A stretch of 64,000 bases of DNA, taken from DATBRV01 sp036560145. Lineage in GTDB: Bacteria; Myxococcota_A; UBA9160; SMWR01. The stretch is from the NCBI GenBank assembly GCA_036560145.1, contig DATBRV010000120.1, positions 62,001-126,000 on the forward strand, read 5' to 3'. This document shows, in pieces, positions 26,073-34,684 of this stretch. The translations under genes were made by a program, and so were the position numbers. The notes below the pieces were generated by a model that saw only the letters and a program-made list of their open reading frames with translations, made no database searches and had not been told where the DNA came from. How positions within the stretch are numbered: the first letter of the stretch is position 1; every line of letters begins with the position of its first letter.

Positions 26073-27487
26073 GCGCCGATCACCTCTTCGAACGAGCGGG
26101 CGAGCAGTTGTCGGAATTCATCGACGTCGGGCAGCGACGTCGCATCGGTGTCGAGGCCGACGAACAGGTGCTCGCGGTATCCGTAGCACGCGATGCTCAC
26201 CGGGCAGCGCGACGTGACGGGCGCGAACGGATACGCCGCCTCGATCTCCGCGCCCGCCAGGTGCCGTACCACGGGCACGCCGGGGACGTTGGTCACGATC
26301 AGGTCGATCGTCTGCGAGCTCCGATAGGCGAGCGCGCGATAGAGCGTCCGCGGCAGTCCCGCGAGCACGCTGGCGAAGAGCGGGAAGAACTCCACCGCCG
26401 GATGCGCCTTGCGCTCCTCCACGCGCCGGTGGATCTCGCGGAAGCGCGCGCGCGGATCGTCGATCCGCAGCGGCAGACGGACGATGATCCCCGTGGTGCG
26501 ATTGCCGACGCCGGCGCCGAGGCCCTGCGCAGCGCGCGACCGCAGGTTGATCGGCACCAGCGTCTTCAGCTCCGACACGTTGCGGAGCTGGTGCGCGCCG
26601 TGCCAGACGCCGACGGCGCCGGCCACCGCGGTGAGCGCCAGATCGACGACGGTTCCGGCCATCGCCTGCCGGGCTTCGCGCACCCGCCCGAAATCGACCT
26701 GGATGCCCGCCAGCCGTCGGGCCCGGCCGAACTCGCGCAGCGGCGATTCGCTCTGCCTTCCGAACTCCTGCGCGATCCCGCCCAGGATCCGGCCGGCGTG
26801 CAGCAGCGAGGAGGGTTTGCGGACGGCCCGCCAGAGCGCGCCGGCGACGGCGCTCGCGCGCGCCGCATCCTGGGCCACGCGATCGCGCATGGCGCGCTCG
26901 AAGACGGACGCGAAGCTCTTCTCCGCCCAGGCGCCGGGAGGCTTCTCCGGGGGCGGCGGCAGCGGGTCGCCCTCGCGCGCGGCGTCGGTGAGCGCGGCGA
27001 GGATGGCGTTGCCCCCGACGCCGTCGGCCACCGCGTGGTGCAGCCGGAAGAAGATGGCGGCGCCCGCTTCGCGCCGGTCGATCTCGATCATCTCCCAGAG
27101 CGGCCGGGTGCGATCGAACGGCCGCTCGTAGATCGGACCGATGGTGCGGAAGAGCTCGCCGAGATCGCTCGGATCGCTGGACTCGTCCGCCAGCGAATAG
27201 CGGCGGACGTGGAAGTCGAGGTCGAGGGTCGGATCCTCCTCCCAGCGCGGGAGCGCGAGCCCGAAGGGCGCCTCCACCACGCGCTGCCGCAGCCGCGGCA
27301 CCGCTTCGACCATGCGCGCGATCGCCGCCCGCAGCCGATCCGGATCGGGCTTGCGATCGAGCAGCAGCAGCATCGCCATGGTGGTGCGCTGGCGGGGCTG
27401 ATCCGCGTACCAGAAGCCCAGATCGTCGGGGGAGAGCGGAGCCGATTCGAGGCCAGCCACCGGGAGTGCCTCCGTCGTGACGAGCAT
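26012..27487 (-). CDS. Wax ester synthase/diacylglycerol acyltransferase (WS/DGAT) family protein
   Basis: 491 aa from ATG 27487. The catalytic HHxxxDG motif is present as HHAVADG (150-156), preceded by PLSPDDLGFWYADQP and ERPFDRTRPLWEM, and followed by the second family motif VTNVPGVPV near residue 400. The length fits the family (about 460-500 aa). These enzymes join acyl-CoA to fatty alcohols or diacylglycerol to make wax esters or storage lipid at the inner membrane. Its 3' end runs 61 bases into the next gene, longer than usual, and adds a Ser/Pro-rich tail. Co-transcription with a ThDP enzyme and a molybdoenzyme does not point to a specific lipid. Confidence 0.92.
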   Translation of the reverse strand: MLVTTEALPVAGLESAPLSPDDLGFWYADQPRQRTTMAMLLLLDRKPDPDRLRAAIARMVEAVPRLRQRVVEAPFGLALPRWEEDPTLDLDFHVRRYSLADESSDPSDLGELFRTIGPIYERPFDRTRPLWEMIEIDRREAGAAIFFRLHHAVADGVGGNAILAALTDAAREGDPLPPPPEKPPGAWAEKSFASVFERAMRDRVAQDAARASAVAGALWRAVRKPSSLLHAGRILGGIAQEFGRQSESPLREFGRARRLAGIQVDFGRVREARQAMAGTVVDLALTAVAGAVGVWHGAHQLRNVSELKTLVPINLRSRAAQGLGAGVGNRTTGIIVRLPLRIDDPRARFREIHRRVEERKAHPAVEFFPLFASVLAGLPRTLYRALAYRSSQTIDLIVTNVPGVPVVRHLAGAEIEAAYPFAPVTSRCPVSIACYGYREHLFVGLDTDATSLPDVDEFRQLLARSFEEVIGACAPSSPPSAGSVPPSARSG

Positions 27488-27516
27488 ACACCCGAAGCCG
27501 GCGGCGCCGCCGGCCG

Positions 27517-28515
27517 TCAGGCGCCGCCGGCTGGCTGCGTGCGGCGCGCCGCCGCGAAGCGTTCGAAAGCCTGGCGGGTTCCCAGCCGCGGCTGGTAGCC
27601 GAACTCCTGTACCAGCCGGCGGTTCGAGAGCACCGGACGGTGGCGCAGGAAGCGCACCTGCTCCGGCCCGTACTGCGAGAGGCGCAGCCCGTGCAGGATC
27701 CAGAGCGCCGCCGCAACCAACCCCGGCGGGAGAGGCAGATACGGCTTGCCCAGCAGCTTCGCCATCTCGCGCAGCGTGAGCGTGCCGTCGCCCGCCAGGT
27801 TGTAGACGCCCACCCCGCCCTGGTGGATGCCGCGCAGGATGGCGCCCACCACGTCCTCGTCCCAGACGATCACGAAGGGACTCTGCGCACCCGCCAGCCC
27901 CAGCACGAAGCGGCCGTCGAAGAGGTCGGTGATCTGGTTGCGCGCGCGCAGGCCCAGGATCACGCCGGGGCGGAAGACGAGCTGGAGCAGCTCCGGGTGT
28001 TCGGCGCGGGCGCGCGCCAGCAGCTCCTCGACCAGGCGCTTGTGGTGGGAGTAGGCGAACTCGGGATTGCCGCGCAGCGGCGCTTCCTCGTCGAGACACG
28101 CGGGATTGTCGGCGTGGTAGCCGTAGGCGGCCCCGCTGCTGGTGTAGACGAGCTTGCGCACGCCCGCCGAAAGACAGGCGCCCAGCACGTTCCGCGTGCC
28201 CACCACGTCGACCTGGTACTCGAGCTCGCGGCTCGAGCCCCGACCGGGCGTCACGATGGCCGCGAGGTGGACGACGAGGTCGATGCCGTGGCGCCGGCAG
28301 AGAGCGAGGACGGCCTCGGGCTCGCGGACGTCGGCCGGCGCGTACACGACGCCCGCCAGCGGCTCGCCCGGCTCCCGCACGTCGCTCGCGACGATCGTCT
28401 CGAGCCGCCGGCGATCGCGCGCGAGAGCCGCCACCAGCTGGCTGCCGACGAAGCCGCCGGCGCCCGTCACCAGCACACGGCGGTAGGGCGCCTCCGAGAG
28501 CAGGGCGGAGCTCAC
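27517..28515 (-). CDS. NAD-dependent epimerase/dehydratase-type protein
   Basis: 332 aa from GTG 28515, which overlaps the preceding stop (GTGA). The start VLVTGAGGFVGSQLVAALARD is the extended-SDR nucleotide site. SSGAAYG and YSHHKRLVEELL give the Ser and a Tyr-x3-Lys active pair (YSHHK). LVFRPGVILGLRARNQI and YNLAGDGTLTLREMAKLLGKP are typical of SDR family members acting on nucleotide sugars or steroid-like acyl substrates. The setting among lipid and redox genes argues against a polysaccharide role. Substrate not assigned. Confidence 0.85.
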   Translation of the reverse strand: MSSALLSEAPYRRVLVTGAGGFVGSQLVAALARDRRRLETIVASDVREPGEPLAGVVYAPADVREPEAVLALCRRHGIDLVVHLAAIVTPGRGSSRELEYQVDVVGTRNVLGACLSAGVRKLVYTSSGAAYGYHADNPACLDEEAPLRGNPEFAYSHHKRLVEELLARARAEHPELLQLVFRPGVILGLRARNQITDLFDGRFVLGLAGAQSPFVIVWDEDVVGAILRGIHQGGVGVYNLAGDGTLTLREMAKLLGKPYLPLPPGLVAAALWILHGLRLSQYGPEQVRFLRHRPVLSNRRLVQEFGYQPRLGTRQAFERFAAARRTQPAGGA

Positions 28516-30269
28516 GCCCCCGCAGGCTCCTGATGCATGTCCTTGAAGTACTGGAGACCCGGCGCCAGCAGATGCGCCTTGGGATCCACGTCGACGTGCA
28601 CGACGGCGCAGCGCCCCGACGCGAGACACCGTCGCAGCGCGGGCTCCAGCTCCCCGGGATCCGAGACGCGTTCGCCATGCGCGCCCATCGCCTGCGCGAC
28701 GCGATCCCAGGCGATCTCGCCGAGATCGGTGTTGATGGTGCCGGCGTGGTCCGGCCCGAGCGCGCGCTGGAAGCTCTCGCGGAAGGGCGCGAGCGCCAGC
28801 ATCTGGCTGATCTTCACCATGCCCCACTGACGGTCGCAGCAGACCAGGAAGATCGCGCGCAGATCGTGGCGCACGGCGGTCTCGAGCTCTTGCATGTTGT
28901 ACGCCATCGCGCCGTCGCCGATCACGCAATAGACCTGGCGCCCCGGCCGGGCCACGGCGGCGCCGAGGGCCTGTCCCACGCCGGCGCCGAGGTGACCCAT
29001 GTGCGGCGTCGAGAGCTGCGTATTGGGCACGCGGATCTCGCTGAAGAAGTTGCCCCAGACGGCGGTGTTGCCGCCGTCGAGGACCATCACGGCGTCGTCC
29101 TCGAAGACCCGGCGGCAGCTGGCGGGGACGTGGGCCGTCAACAGCGGCGCGGCGCGGCTCGCGAGCAACGCGTCGAGCTTCCCGCGGTCGCCGGCCTTCT
29201 CCTGCGCGAGGTCCGCCACGCGGCGTCGGCGCTCCGCGAGCGAGGCCGCGCTCGCGCGGCCTTCGAGCCGGCCGAGCAGCGCGGCCAGGAAGCGCTTCGC
29301 ATCGGCGAGGATCGGGAGATCCGCGGGTCGATTGCGGCCGAGCCGCGCGTCGTCCACGTCCACCTGCACCAGCTTCTGCCTGGCGGGGGGCGCCCAATAG
29401 GGCGGCTTTCCCCACCAGTCGGTCTCTCCGAGCTGAGTGCCGATACACAAGATGACGTCCGCCTCGTTGTGCAGGCGGTTGCAGGCCTCGATGTGGATCA
29501 TGGGCCAGGCGAGCTCCGAGGTCTCGGGCAGCACGCCGCGCGCGCTCCAGGACGTGCTCACGGGAGCGTGGAGGCGATCCGCGAGCGCGGCCAGCTCGGC
29601 GAAGGCCTGCGCGTGGATCACGCCGCTTCCCGCGTGGATCACGGGAAACCGCGCCGCCACCAGCATCTGCGCGGCGCGCTCGACGTCGGCGTCGTTCGGC
29701 TCCAGGGGAGCCGTTCGCCGGTACGCCTCCGGGGGGCCGAGCACGGGCTCTGGTCCGATGCCGTTGATCAGGTTCTCGGGCAGGTCGAGGTGCACGACGC
29801 CCGGTCGCCCCGTGAAGCAGGCGCGCAACGCCTGGCGCATCAGCTCCGGGATCCGATCGAAGGCATGCACCGTCTCCGACCACTTCGACATGCCGCGGAT
29901 GACGGCGACGTGGTCGAAGCACTGATAGGCGCCGCCGCGGTCCGGGTAGGTGATGCCGGTGCGGCGCGAGCTGGTGAGCAGCAGCACGCGGTTGCCCTCC
30001 GCGTTCTCGACCGCGACCCCCGGCAGCATGTTGGCGACGCCGGGCCCGTTGCTCGCGATGCAGACGCCCAGACGCCCGGTGAGACGCGCGTAGGCGCCGG
30101 CCATGTGCGCCGCCACCGCCTCGTGTCGAGGCGAGATCATCTGGATGCCGCGCTCCACGCAGTGGGCGAAGAGCTGCGTGTAGGTTCCGTCCACGATCCC
30201 GAAGAACTTCTCGACGCCCTCCCGCTCCAGCATCGCGGCGAGGACGGCGCCGCCGGTCGTCTCGGCCAT
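28512..30269 (-). CDS. Thiamine-diphosphate enzyme of the acetolactate synthase/decarboxylase family
   Basis: 585 aa from ATG 30269, which has a GGGAGG ribosome site nine bases upstream; earlier ATGs lack one. The catalytic Glu is E50 (MISPRHEAVAAHMAGAYARLTG). The C-terminal cofactor motif is GDGAMAYNMQELETAVRH (GDG-x~24-N type). The central domain has VIHAGSGVIHAQAFAEL. Relatives include benzoylformate decarboxylase, oxalyl-CoA decarboxylase and acetolactate synthase. The length and lack of a FAD-binding signature I could confirm favour a decarboxylase or carboligase of unknown substrate. It leads a four-gene operon and is divergent from the metallo-beta-lactamase-fold gene across a 148-base intergenic region. 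Confidence 0.9.
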   Translation of the reverse strand: MAETTGGAVLAAMLEREGVEKFFGIVDGTYTQLFAHCVERGIQMISPRHEAVAAHMAGAYARLTGRLGVCIASNGPGVANMLPGVAVENAEGNRVLLLTSSRRTGITYPDRGGAYQCFDHVAVIRGMSKWSETVHAFDRIPELMRQALRACFTGRPGVVHLDLPENLINGIGPEPVLGPPEAYRRTAPLEPNDADVERAAQMLVAARFPVIHAGSGVIHAQAFAELAALADRLHAPVSTSWSARGVLPETSELAWPMIHIEACNRLHNEADVILCIGTQLGETDWWGKPPYWAPPARQKLVQVDVDDARLGRNRPADLPILADAKRFLAALLGRLEGRASAASLAERRRRVADLAQEKAGDRGKLDALLASRAAPLLTAHVPASCRRVFEDDAVMVLDGGNTAVWGNFFSEIRVPNTQLSTPHMGHLGAGVGQALGAAVARPGRQVYCVIGDGAMAYNMQELETAVRHDLRAIFLVCCDRQWGMVKISQMLALAPFRESFQRALGPDHAGTINTDLGEIAWDRVAQAMGAHGERVSDPGELEPALRRCLASGRCAVVHVDVDPKAHLLAPGLQYFKDMHQEPAGA

Positions 30270-30417
30270 GGCTGCCTCCCTGGGTCGCGGCATGCCGAGC
30301 CGCTGGCAGCGAGCTTCCCTCGCCGACCCTGCCATTGTAAAGCCCCCCGACCGGAGGGCGGCGCTTGTCCGGCGGCGACCGGCCGGCATATGCTGCCGCT
30401 CCACCGCCGAGGCCCTC

Positions 30418-31695
30418 ATGCGCGCGCCGCCCCTCTACCGCTCCCGCCCCGACGGTTTCGCGATCCGGCCGGCGGGCGCCGACGCGGCGATCCGCGTCCA
30501 CGATCTCGTCTGGATGTCGCCCGGGCTCTCGAACAGCTTCCTGATCGTCACGCCCGCGGGCCGCGTCGTCGTCAACACCGGCATGGGTTTCGAGGCGCCC
30601 GTCCACCAGCGGCTCTACCAGGCCGTCGACCGCGGTCCGCTCCGCTACATCGTGCTCACGCAAGGCCACGTCGATCACGTGGGCGGCGTCGACCTGCTGC
30701 GCGAGCCGGGCACCGAGATCGTGGCGCAGCGCAACAACGCCGCCTGCCAGGAGGATGACGCGCGCATCCACCGCTTCCGCGTGCGGCGCAGCGCGATCTT
30801 CTGGGGCGAGGCGGTGCGCCGCGCGAATGCGCACGCGCGGCGCCCGCCGGACGGACCGGCGCCGGCGCAATCGCGCCCGGTCCCCACCATCACGTTCGAC
30901 GACGCTTTCGCCTTCGAGCTCGGCGGGGTGCGCTTCGAGCTGCTCGCGACGCCCGGCGGCGAGACGATCGATTCGCTCTGCCTCTGGCTGCCGCAGCACG
31001 GCGCCGCCTTCGTCGGCAACCTCTTCGGGGCCCTCTTCGGCCACGTCCCCAACCTCGTGACCCTGCGCGGCGATCGCTATCGCTTCGTGCCGCCGTTCCT
31101 GGCTTCGCTCGGGCGCGTGCTCGCGCTGGAGCCGGAGCTGCTCCTGACGGGCCACTTCGATCCGATCCGGGGCCGGGCGCTGATCCGCGCCGAGCTGGAG
31201 CGCCTGCGCGACGCCGTGGCGTGGCTGCACGAGGCGGTGCTCGCCGGGATGAACCAGGGAAAGGACGTCCACACGCTGATGCGGGAGATCCGCCTCCCGC
31301 CCGAGCTCGAGATCGGCGAGGGCTACGGCAAGCTCGCCTGGAACGTGCGCGCGATCTGGGAGGGCTACGCCGGCTGGTTTCACCACCGCTCGACCACGGA
31401 GCTCTACGCGGTTCCCGTCAGCGACGTGTACGGCGACGTGGTCGAGCTGGCGGGGGGCCCGGACCGCGTGGCGGCGCGCTCGGCGGAGCGCGCGGCGCGG
31501 GGCGAGGCGGCGGAGGCGCTCCACCTGGCCGAGATGGCGCTGGCGGCGGCGCCCGGGCATCGCGGCGCGCTGGAGGCGCAGCTCGCGGCGCTCACGAAGC
31601 TGCTCGAAGCGAGCGGAGGCGCGAACTTCTGGGAGGTCGGCTGGCTCCGGCACCAGATCCAGCGCACCCGGGCCCTGCTGGAGCGCCCCGCGTGA
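30418..31695 (+). CDS. Metallo-beta-lactamase-fold hydrolase related to alkyl sulfatases
   Basis: 425 aa from ATG 30418. The MBL fold is shown by NSFLIVTPAGRVVVNTGMG, TQGHVDHVGGVDLL (81-94), TPGGETIDSLCLWLPQHGAAFVGNLFGALFGH and LLTGHFDPI. The C-terminal helical part (LHEAVLAGMNQGKDVHTLMREIRLP; YAGWFHHRSTTELY) is like the dimerisation domain of SdsA1-type alkyl sulfatases. The first His of the zinc motif HxHxDH is Gln82, so one site-1 ligand is missing. Only H84, D86 and H87 remain in this loop. A one-metal or altered enzyme is likely. Coupling by a GTGA overlap to a sulfotransferase suggests sulfate-ester or related lipid metabolism, which is inference. Confidence 0.85.
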   Translation: MRAPPLYRSRPDGFAIRPAGADAAIRVHDLVWMSPGLSNSFLIVTPAGRVVVNTGMGFEAPVHQRLYQAVDRGPLRYIVLTQGHVDHVGGVDLLREPGTEIVAQRNNAACQEDDARIHRFRVRRSAIFWGEAVRRANAHARRPPDGPAPAQSRPVPTITFDDAFAFELGGVRFELLATPGGETIDSLCLWLPQHGAAFVGNLFGALFGHVPNLVTLRGDRYRFVPPFLASLGRVLALEPELLLTGHFDPIRGRALIRAELERLRDAVAWLHEAVLAGMNQGKDVHTLMREIRLPPELEIGEGYGKLAWNVRAIWEGYAGWFHHRSTTELYAVPVSDVYGDVVELAGGPDRVAARSAERAARGEAAEALHLAEMALAAAPGHRGALEAQLAALTKLLEASGGANFWEVGWLRHQIQRTRALLERPA

Positions 31696-32855
31696 GCGAC
31701 CTCTTCACCGTCGACGAGCTGGCGGACGCCGCGCGCCGCGAGACCCGGCTCGAAGACCTCGGCGATCCCAGCTGGCGCGAGGGTCTCGAGCGGCTGCTCG
31801 AATCGGCCGCGCGCGAGGCGGATCTCAATCCGATCGGCCGCGAGGTGCTGCGCGGCTGGGTCCACCGCCGCCTGGTGAGCCGGCTGCGTGTCATCGACTG
31901 GACGCAGCGGCATCCCGAGCTGCGCCGCGAGCGCATCCAGCGTCCGCTCTTCGTGATCGGGATGCTGCGCACGGGAACCACGCTGCTCTGCGAGCTGCTG
32001 GCCCGGGACCCGGCGAACCGCCCCCTCTGGAAGTGGGAGGCGCTCGACTGCGTGCCGCCCCCCGAGCGCGCGCACTTCGCGGACGATCCGCGGATCGCGA
32101 AGATGGTGGCGGAGATGGAGCAGACCTACGCGCGGGTCCCCGCGCTCAAGGCGATCCATTTCGAGCCGGGCGACGGCCCCACCGAGTGCGTCGCCCTGCT
32201 GGGCCAGACCTTCCGCAGCCAGGACTGGGTGGGCCTCTTCCGCGTGCCGGGCTACAGCGCCTGGCTGCACGGCGCCTGCGAGATGCGCCCCGCCTACGCC
32301 CATCACCGGGTCGCGCTCCAGCTGCTGCAATCGCGCGCGCCCGGGCGCTGGTCGCTCAAGGCCCCCGGGCATCTCTTCGCGCTGGACGCGCTCCGCGCCG
32401 AGTATCCGGACGCGCGCTTCATCGTCACCCACCGCGATCCGCAGAAGACGGTCCCCTCCAGCGCGAGTCTCTCGGTGACGGCGCGCCCCGAGTCGCTGAC
32501 GCGCTCGCGCAACGATCCGCGCGCCTACTTCGGGGCCCTCTGGCTCGAGATCCTGGGCGGCATGACGGACCGGCTGATCGAGTTCCGCGCGCGCCGCGGC
32601 GACGCCGGCTTCGCGGACCTCGCCTATCGCGACTTCGTGCGCGACCCGATCGCGGCGGTGCGCGGCGCCTACGCGCGCTTCGGCGAGGCGCTGACGCCGG
32701 AAGCCGAGGCGGCCATGCGAGCGCACCTGGCAGCGAGCCCGCAGGGCCGTTGGGGCAAGCACGCCTACGCCGCGGAGGATTTCGGCCTGCGCCGCGAGGT
32801 CATCGACGAGCGCTTCCGCGCCTATCGCGAGCGTTTCGGGGTGGAAGCCGAGTAG
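31692..32855 (+). CDS. Sulfotransferase family protein
   Basis: 387 aa from GTG 31692. The PAPS 5'-phosphosulfate loop is FVIGMLRTGTTLLCELLARDP (from about residue 87). The second phosphate-binding region is LRAEYPDARFIVTHRDPQKTVPSSASL. An alpha-helical cap follows. This is the bacterial Stf-like family (sulfotransferase family 3) common in mycobacteria and related to lipid or sterol sulfation. It is coupled to the hydrolase upstream and followed 14 bases later by a Gfo/Idh gene. The pairing of a sulfotransferase with an alkyl-sulfatase-like hydrolase is the main clue to function; no acceptor can be named. Confidence 0.9.
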   Translation: MSDLFTVDELADAARRETRLEDLGDPSWREGLERLLESAAREADLNPIGREVLRGWVHRRLVSRLRVIDWTQRHPELRRERIQRPLFVIGMLRTGTTLLCELLARDPANRPLWKWEALDCVPPPERAHFADDPRIAKMVAEMEQTYARVPALKAIHFEPGDGPTECVALLGQTFRSQDWVGLFRVPGYSAWLHGACEMRPAYAHHRVALQLLQSRAPGRWSLKAPGHLFALDALRAEYPDARFIVTHRDPQKTVPSSASLSVTARPESLTRSRNDPRAYFGALWLEILGGMTDRLIEFRARRGDAGFADLAYRDFVRDPIAAVRGAYARFGEALTPEAEAAMRAHLAASPQGRWGKHAYAAEDFGLRREVIDERFRAYRERFGVEAE

Positions 32856-32869
32856 CCGGAGGAGGAGCC

Positions 32870-33880
32870 GTGCCGGACCGATTGAAGCTTGCGCTGGTGG
32901 GATGCGGCGCGATCTCGAAGATGCACGTGATGGGGATCCGCGCCGGCGCTCCGCGCACCGAGGTCGCGGCGGTGGTCGACGTCGATCGCGAGCGCGCCCA
33001 GGCGCTGGCCCGGGAGACCGGCGGCGCGGTCTACGGCTCCCTCGACGAGGCGCTCGCGAAGGGTGGATTCGACGCCGTCGACCTGATGCTGCCGCACCAA
33101 CTCCACGAGAGCGCGGCGCTCGCGGCGTTCGCGCGGGGCAAGCACGTATTGCTCGAGAAGCCGATGGCGACCACGCCGGACGCCTGCGCGCGCATCCTGG
33201 CCGCAGCGCGCAAGGCCGGCACCGTCTTCATGGTGGGCGAGAATGCCCAGTACTGGCCCGAGGTGGTGCGCGCGCACGAACTGATCGCGCGCGGCGCGAT
33301 CGGCGAAGTCGTGACCGCGCGCGCCTGCATCTTCTTCCCGCCGCTGGCGGCCTACTACGGCGGCGAGCGGGCCTGGCGCCTGCGCCGCGACGCGGCGGGC
33401 GGCGGCGTCGCGATCGACACCGGCTCGCACTGGCTGCGCCCGCTCCACCTGTGGCTGGGCGAGCTGGAAGAGGTGGTGGCGGCGCTGGGCCGCCCGTTCG
33501 TGCGCATGGAGGGCGAATCGCTGGTGCGGGCGCTGCTGCGCTTCCGTTCGGGCCGGATCGCGAGCTTCGACGCGCTGCTCAGCGAGGCGCCGCTCGCGCC
33601 CGAGCTGCTCTTCCGCATCACCGGCTCCGCGGGCGAGATCGCGATCGACGGCCTGGGGCGCACGCTCCTCTACGACGCCGAGCATCGAAAAGGCGTTCCG
33701 GTCGGCGAACCGGGGGGCTACCTGCAATCGTACGCGGGCGAGATGGCGGATTTCGAGGCGGCCGTGCTCGACGGCAGGCCGCTCGCCGCCGGGCCGGAGG
33801 CCTCGCTCGGGGAGCTGCGCGCGGCGCTCGCGATGGTGCGCTCCGCCGAAACCGGGCGCTGGGAGAAGGTGTGGACATGA
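32870..33880 (+). CDS. Gfo/Idh/MocA-family oxidoreductase
   Basis: 336 aa from GTG 32870, with an excellent GGAGGAGG ribosome site (32858-32865). The N-terminal Rossmann domain shows LALVGCGAISKMHVMGI; the family's EKP motif is in HVLLEKPMATTPDAC, and the DTGSHWLRPLHLWLG segment supplies the catalytic-site His region. These enzymes oxidise or reduce sugars, inositols or related polyols with NAD(P). It is coupled by an ATGA overlap to the next dehydrogenase, so the pair may carry out successive redox steps on one compound. Confidence 0.92.
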   Translation: MPDRLKLALVGCGAISKMHVMGIRAGAPRTEVAAVVDVDRERAQALARETGGAVYGSLDEALAKGGFDAVDLMLPHQLHESAALAAFARGKHVLLEKPMATTPDACARILAAARKAGTVFMVGENAQYWPEVVRAHELIARGAIGEVVTARACIFFPPLAAYYGGERAWRLRRDAAGGGVAIDTGSHWLRPLHLWLGELEEVVAALGRPFVRMEGESLVRALLRFRSGRIASFDALLSEAPLAPELLFRITGSAGEIAIDGLGRTLLYDAEHRKGVPVGEPGGYLQSYAGEMADFEAAVLDGRPLAAGPEASLGELRAALAMVRSAETGRWEKVWT

Positions 33881-34623
33881 GCGGCGTCGCTTTCGACTTC
33901 TCGGACGCCCGCGTGCTGGTGACCGGCGGCTCGAACGGCATCGGGCTCGGGATCGCGCGCGCCTTCCTGGCGGCGCGCGCCAGTGTCGTGATCACGGGGA
34001 CGCGCGCCCGCGCTGCGGACTACGCATCCGATCTGTCGGCCTTCCGCTACCTCCCGTTGCAGATCCAGAGCCCGGAATCGATCGAGGCGGCCGCGGCCGC
34101 CGCCGGCCCGCTCGACGTGCTCGTCAACAACGCCGGCGCGAGCCTGCCGGGCGGGCGCAACGAGTGGACGCCGGAGGTCTTCGAGGAATCGGTCCGGATC
34201 AATCTGTTCGGAGCCTTCCGGATGACGAGCGCTTGCCGCGAACGGCTCGCGGCGAGCCGGCAGGACGGCGGCGCGGCCGTCGTCAATCTCGCCTCGATGG
34301 CTGCCTGGTTCGGCATGCCGATCGTACCGGGCTACGGCGCCGCCAAGGCCGGGATCGTGCAGATGACGAAGATGCTCGCGGTGGCGTGGGCGAAGGACGG
34401 CGTGCGCGTGAACGCGGTCGCGCCGGGCCTGGTGCACTCGAACATGACCGCGCCGCTCGCGAAGATCCGCGGCGCCGATCAGGCGCACCTCGCGCGCACG
34501 CCGATGGGGCGCTGGGGTACACCCGAGGAGATCGCGCCGGCGGTACTCTTCCTGGCGAGCCCGGCGGCCTGCTTCATCACGGGGCAGACCCTGTCGGTCG
34601 ACGGCGGCTACTCGATCGCGTAG
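33877..34623 (+). CDS. Short-chain dehydrogenase/reductase
   Basis: 248 aa. TGGSNGIGLG near residue 16, NNAGAS, and YGAAKAGIVQM with the Tyr-x3-Lys pair give a classical SDR. VNAVAPGLVHSNMTAPL and FLASPAACFITGQTLSVDGGYSIA are the standard C-terminal family segments. It closes the hydrolase - sulfotransferase - oxidoreductase operon. Substrate not assigned. Confidence 0.92.
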   Translation: MSGVAFDFSDARVLVTGGSNGIGLGIARAFLAARASVVITGTRARAADYASDLSAFRYLPLQIQSPESIEAAAAAAGPLDVLVNNAGASLPGGRNEWTPEVFEESVRINLFGAFRMTSACRERLAASRQDGGAAVVNLASMAAWFGMPIVPGYGAAKAGIVQMTKMLAVAWAKDGVRVNAVAPGLVHSNMTAPLAKIRGADQAHLARTPMGRWGTPEEIAPAVLFLASPAACFITGQTLSVDGGYSIA

Positions 34624-34684
34624 CCCGGCCGCCGTGCGAGCGGTGGTACCCTCGTGGGCAATCCGCTGGTAGCTCGGGGTGCCC

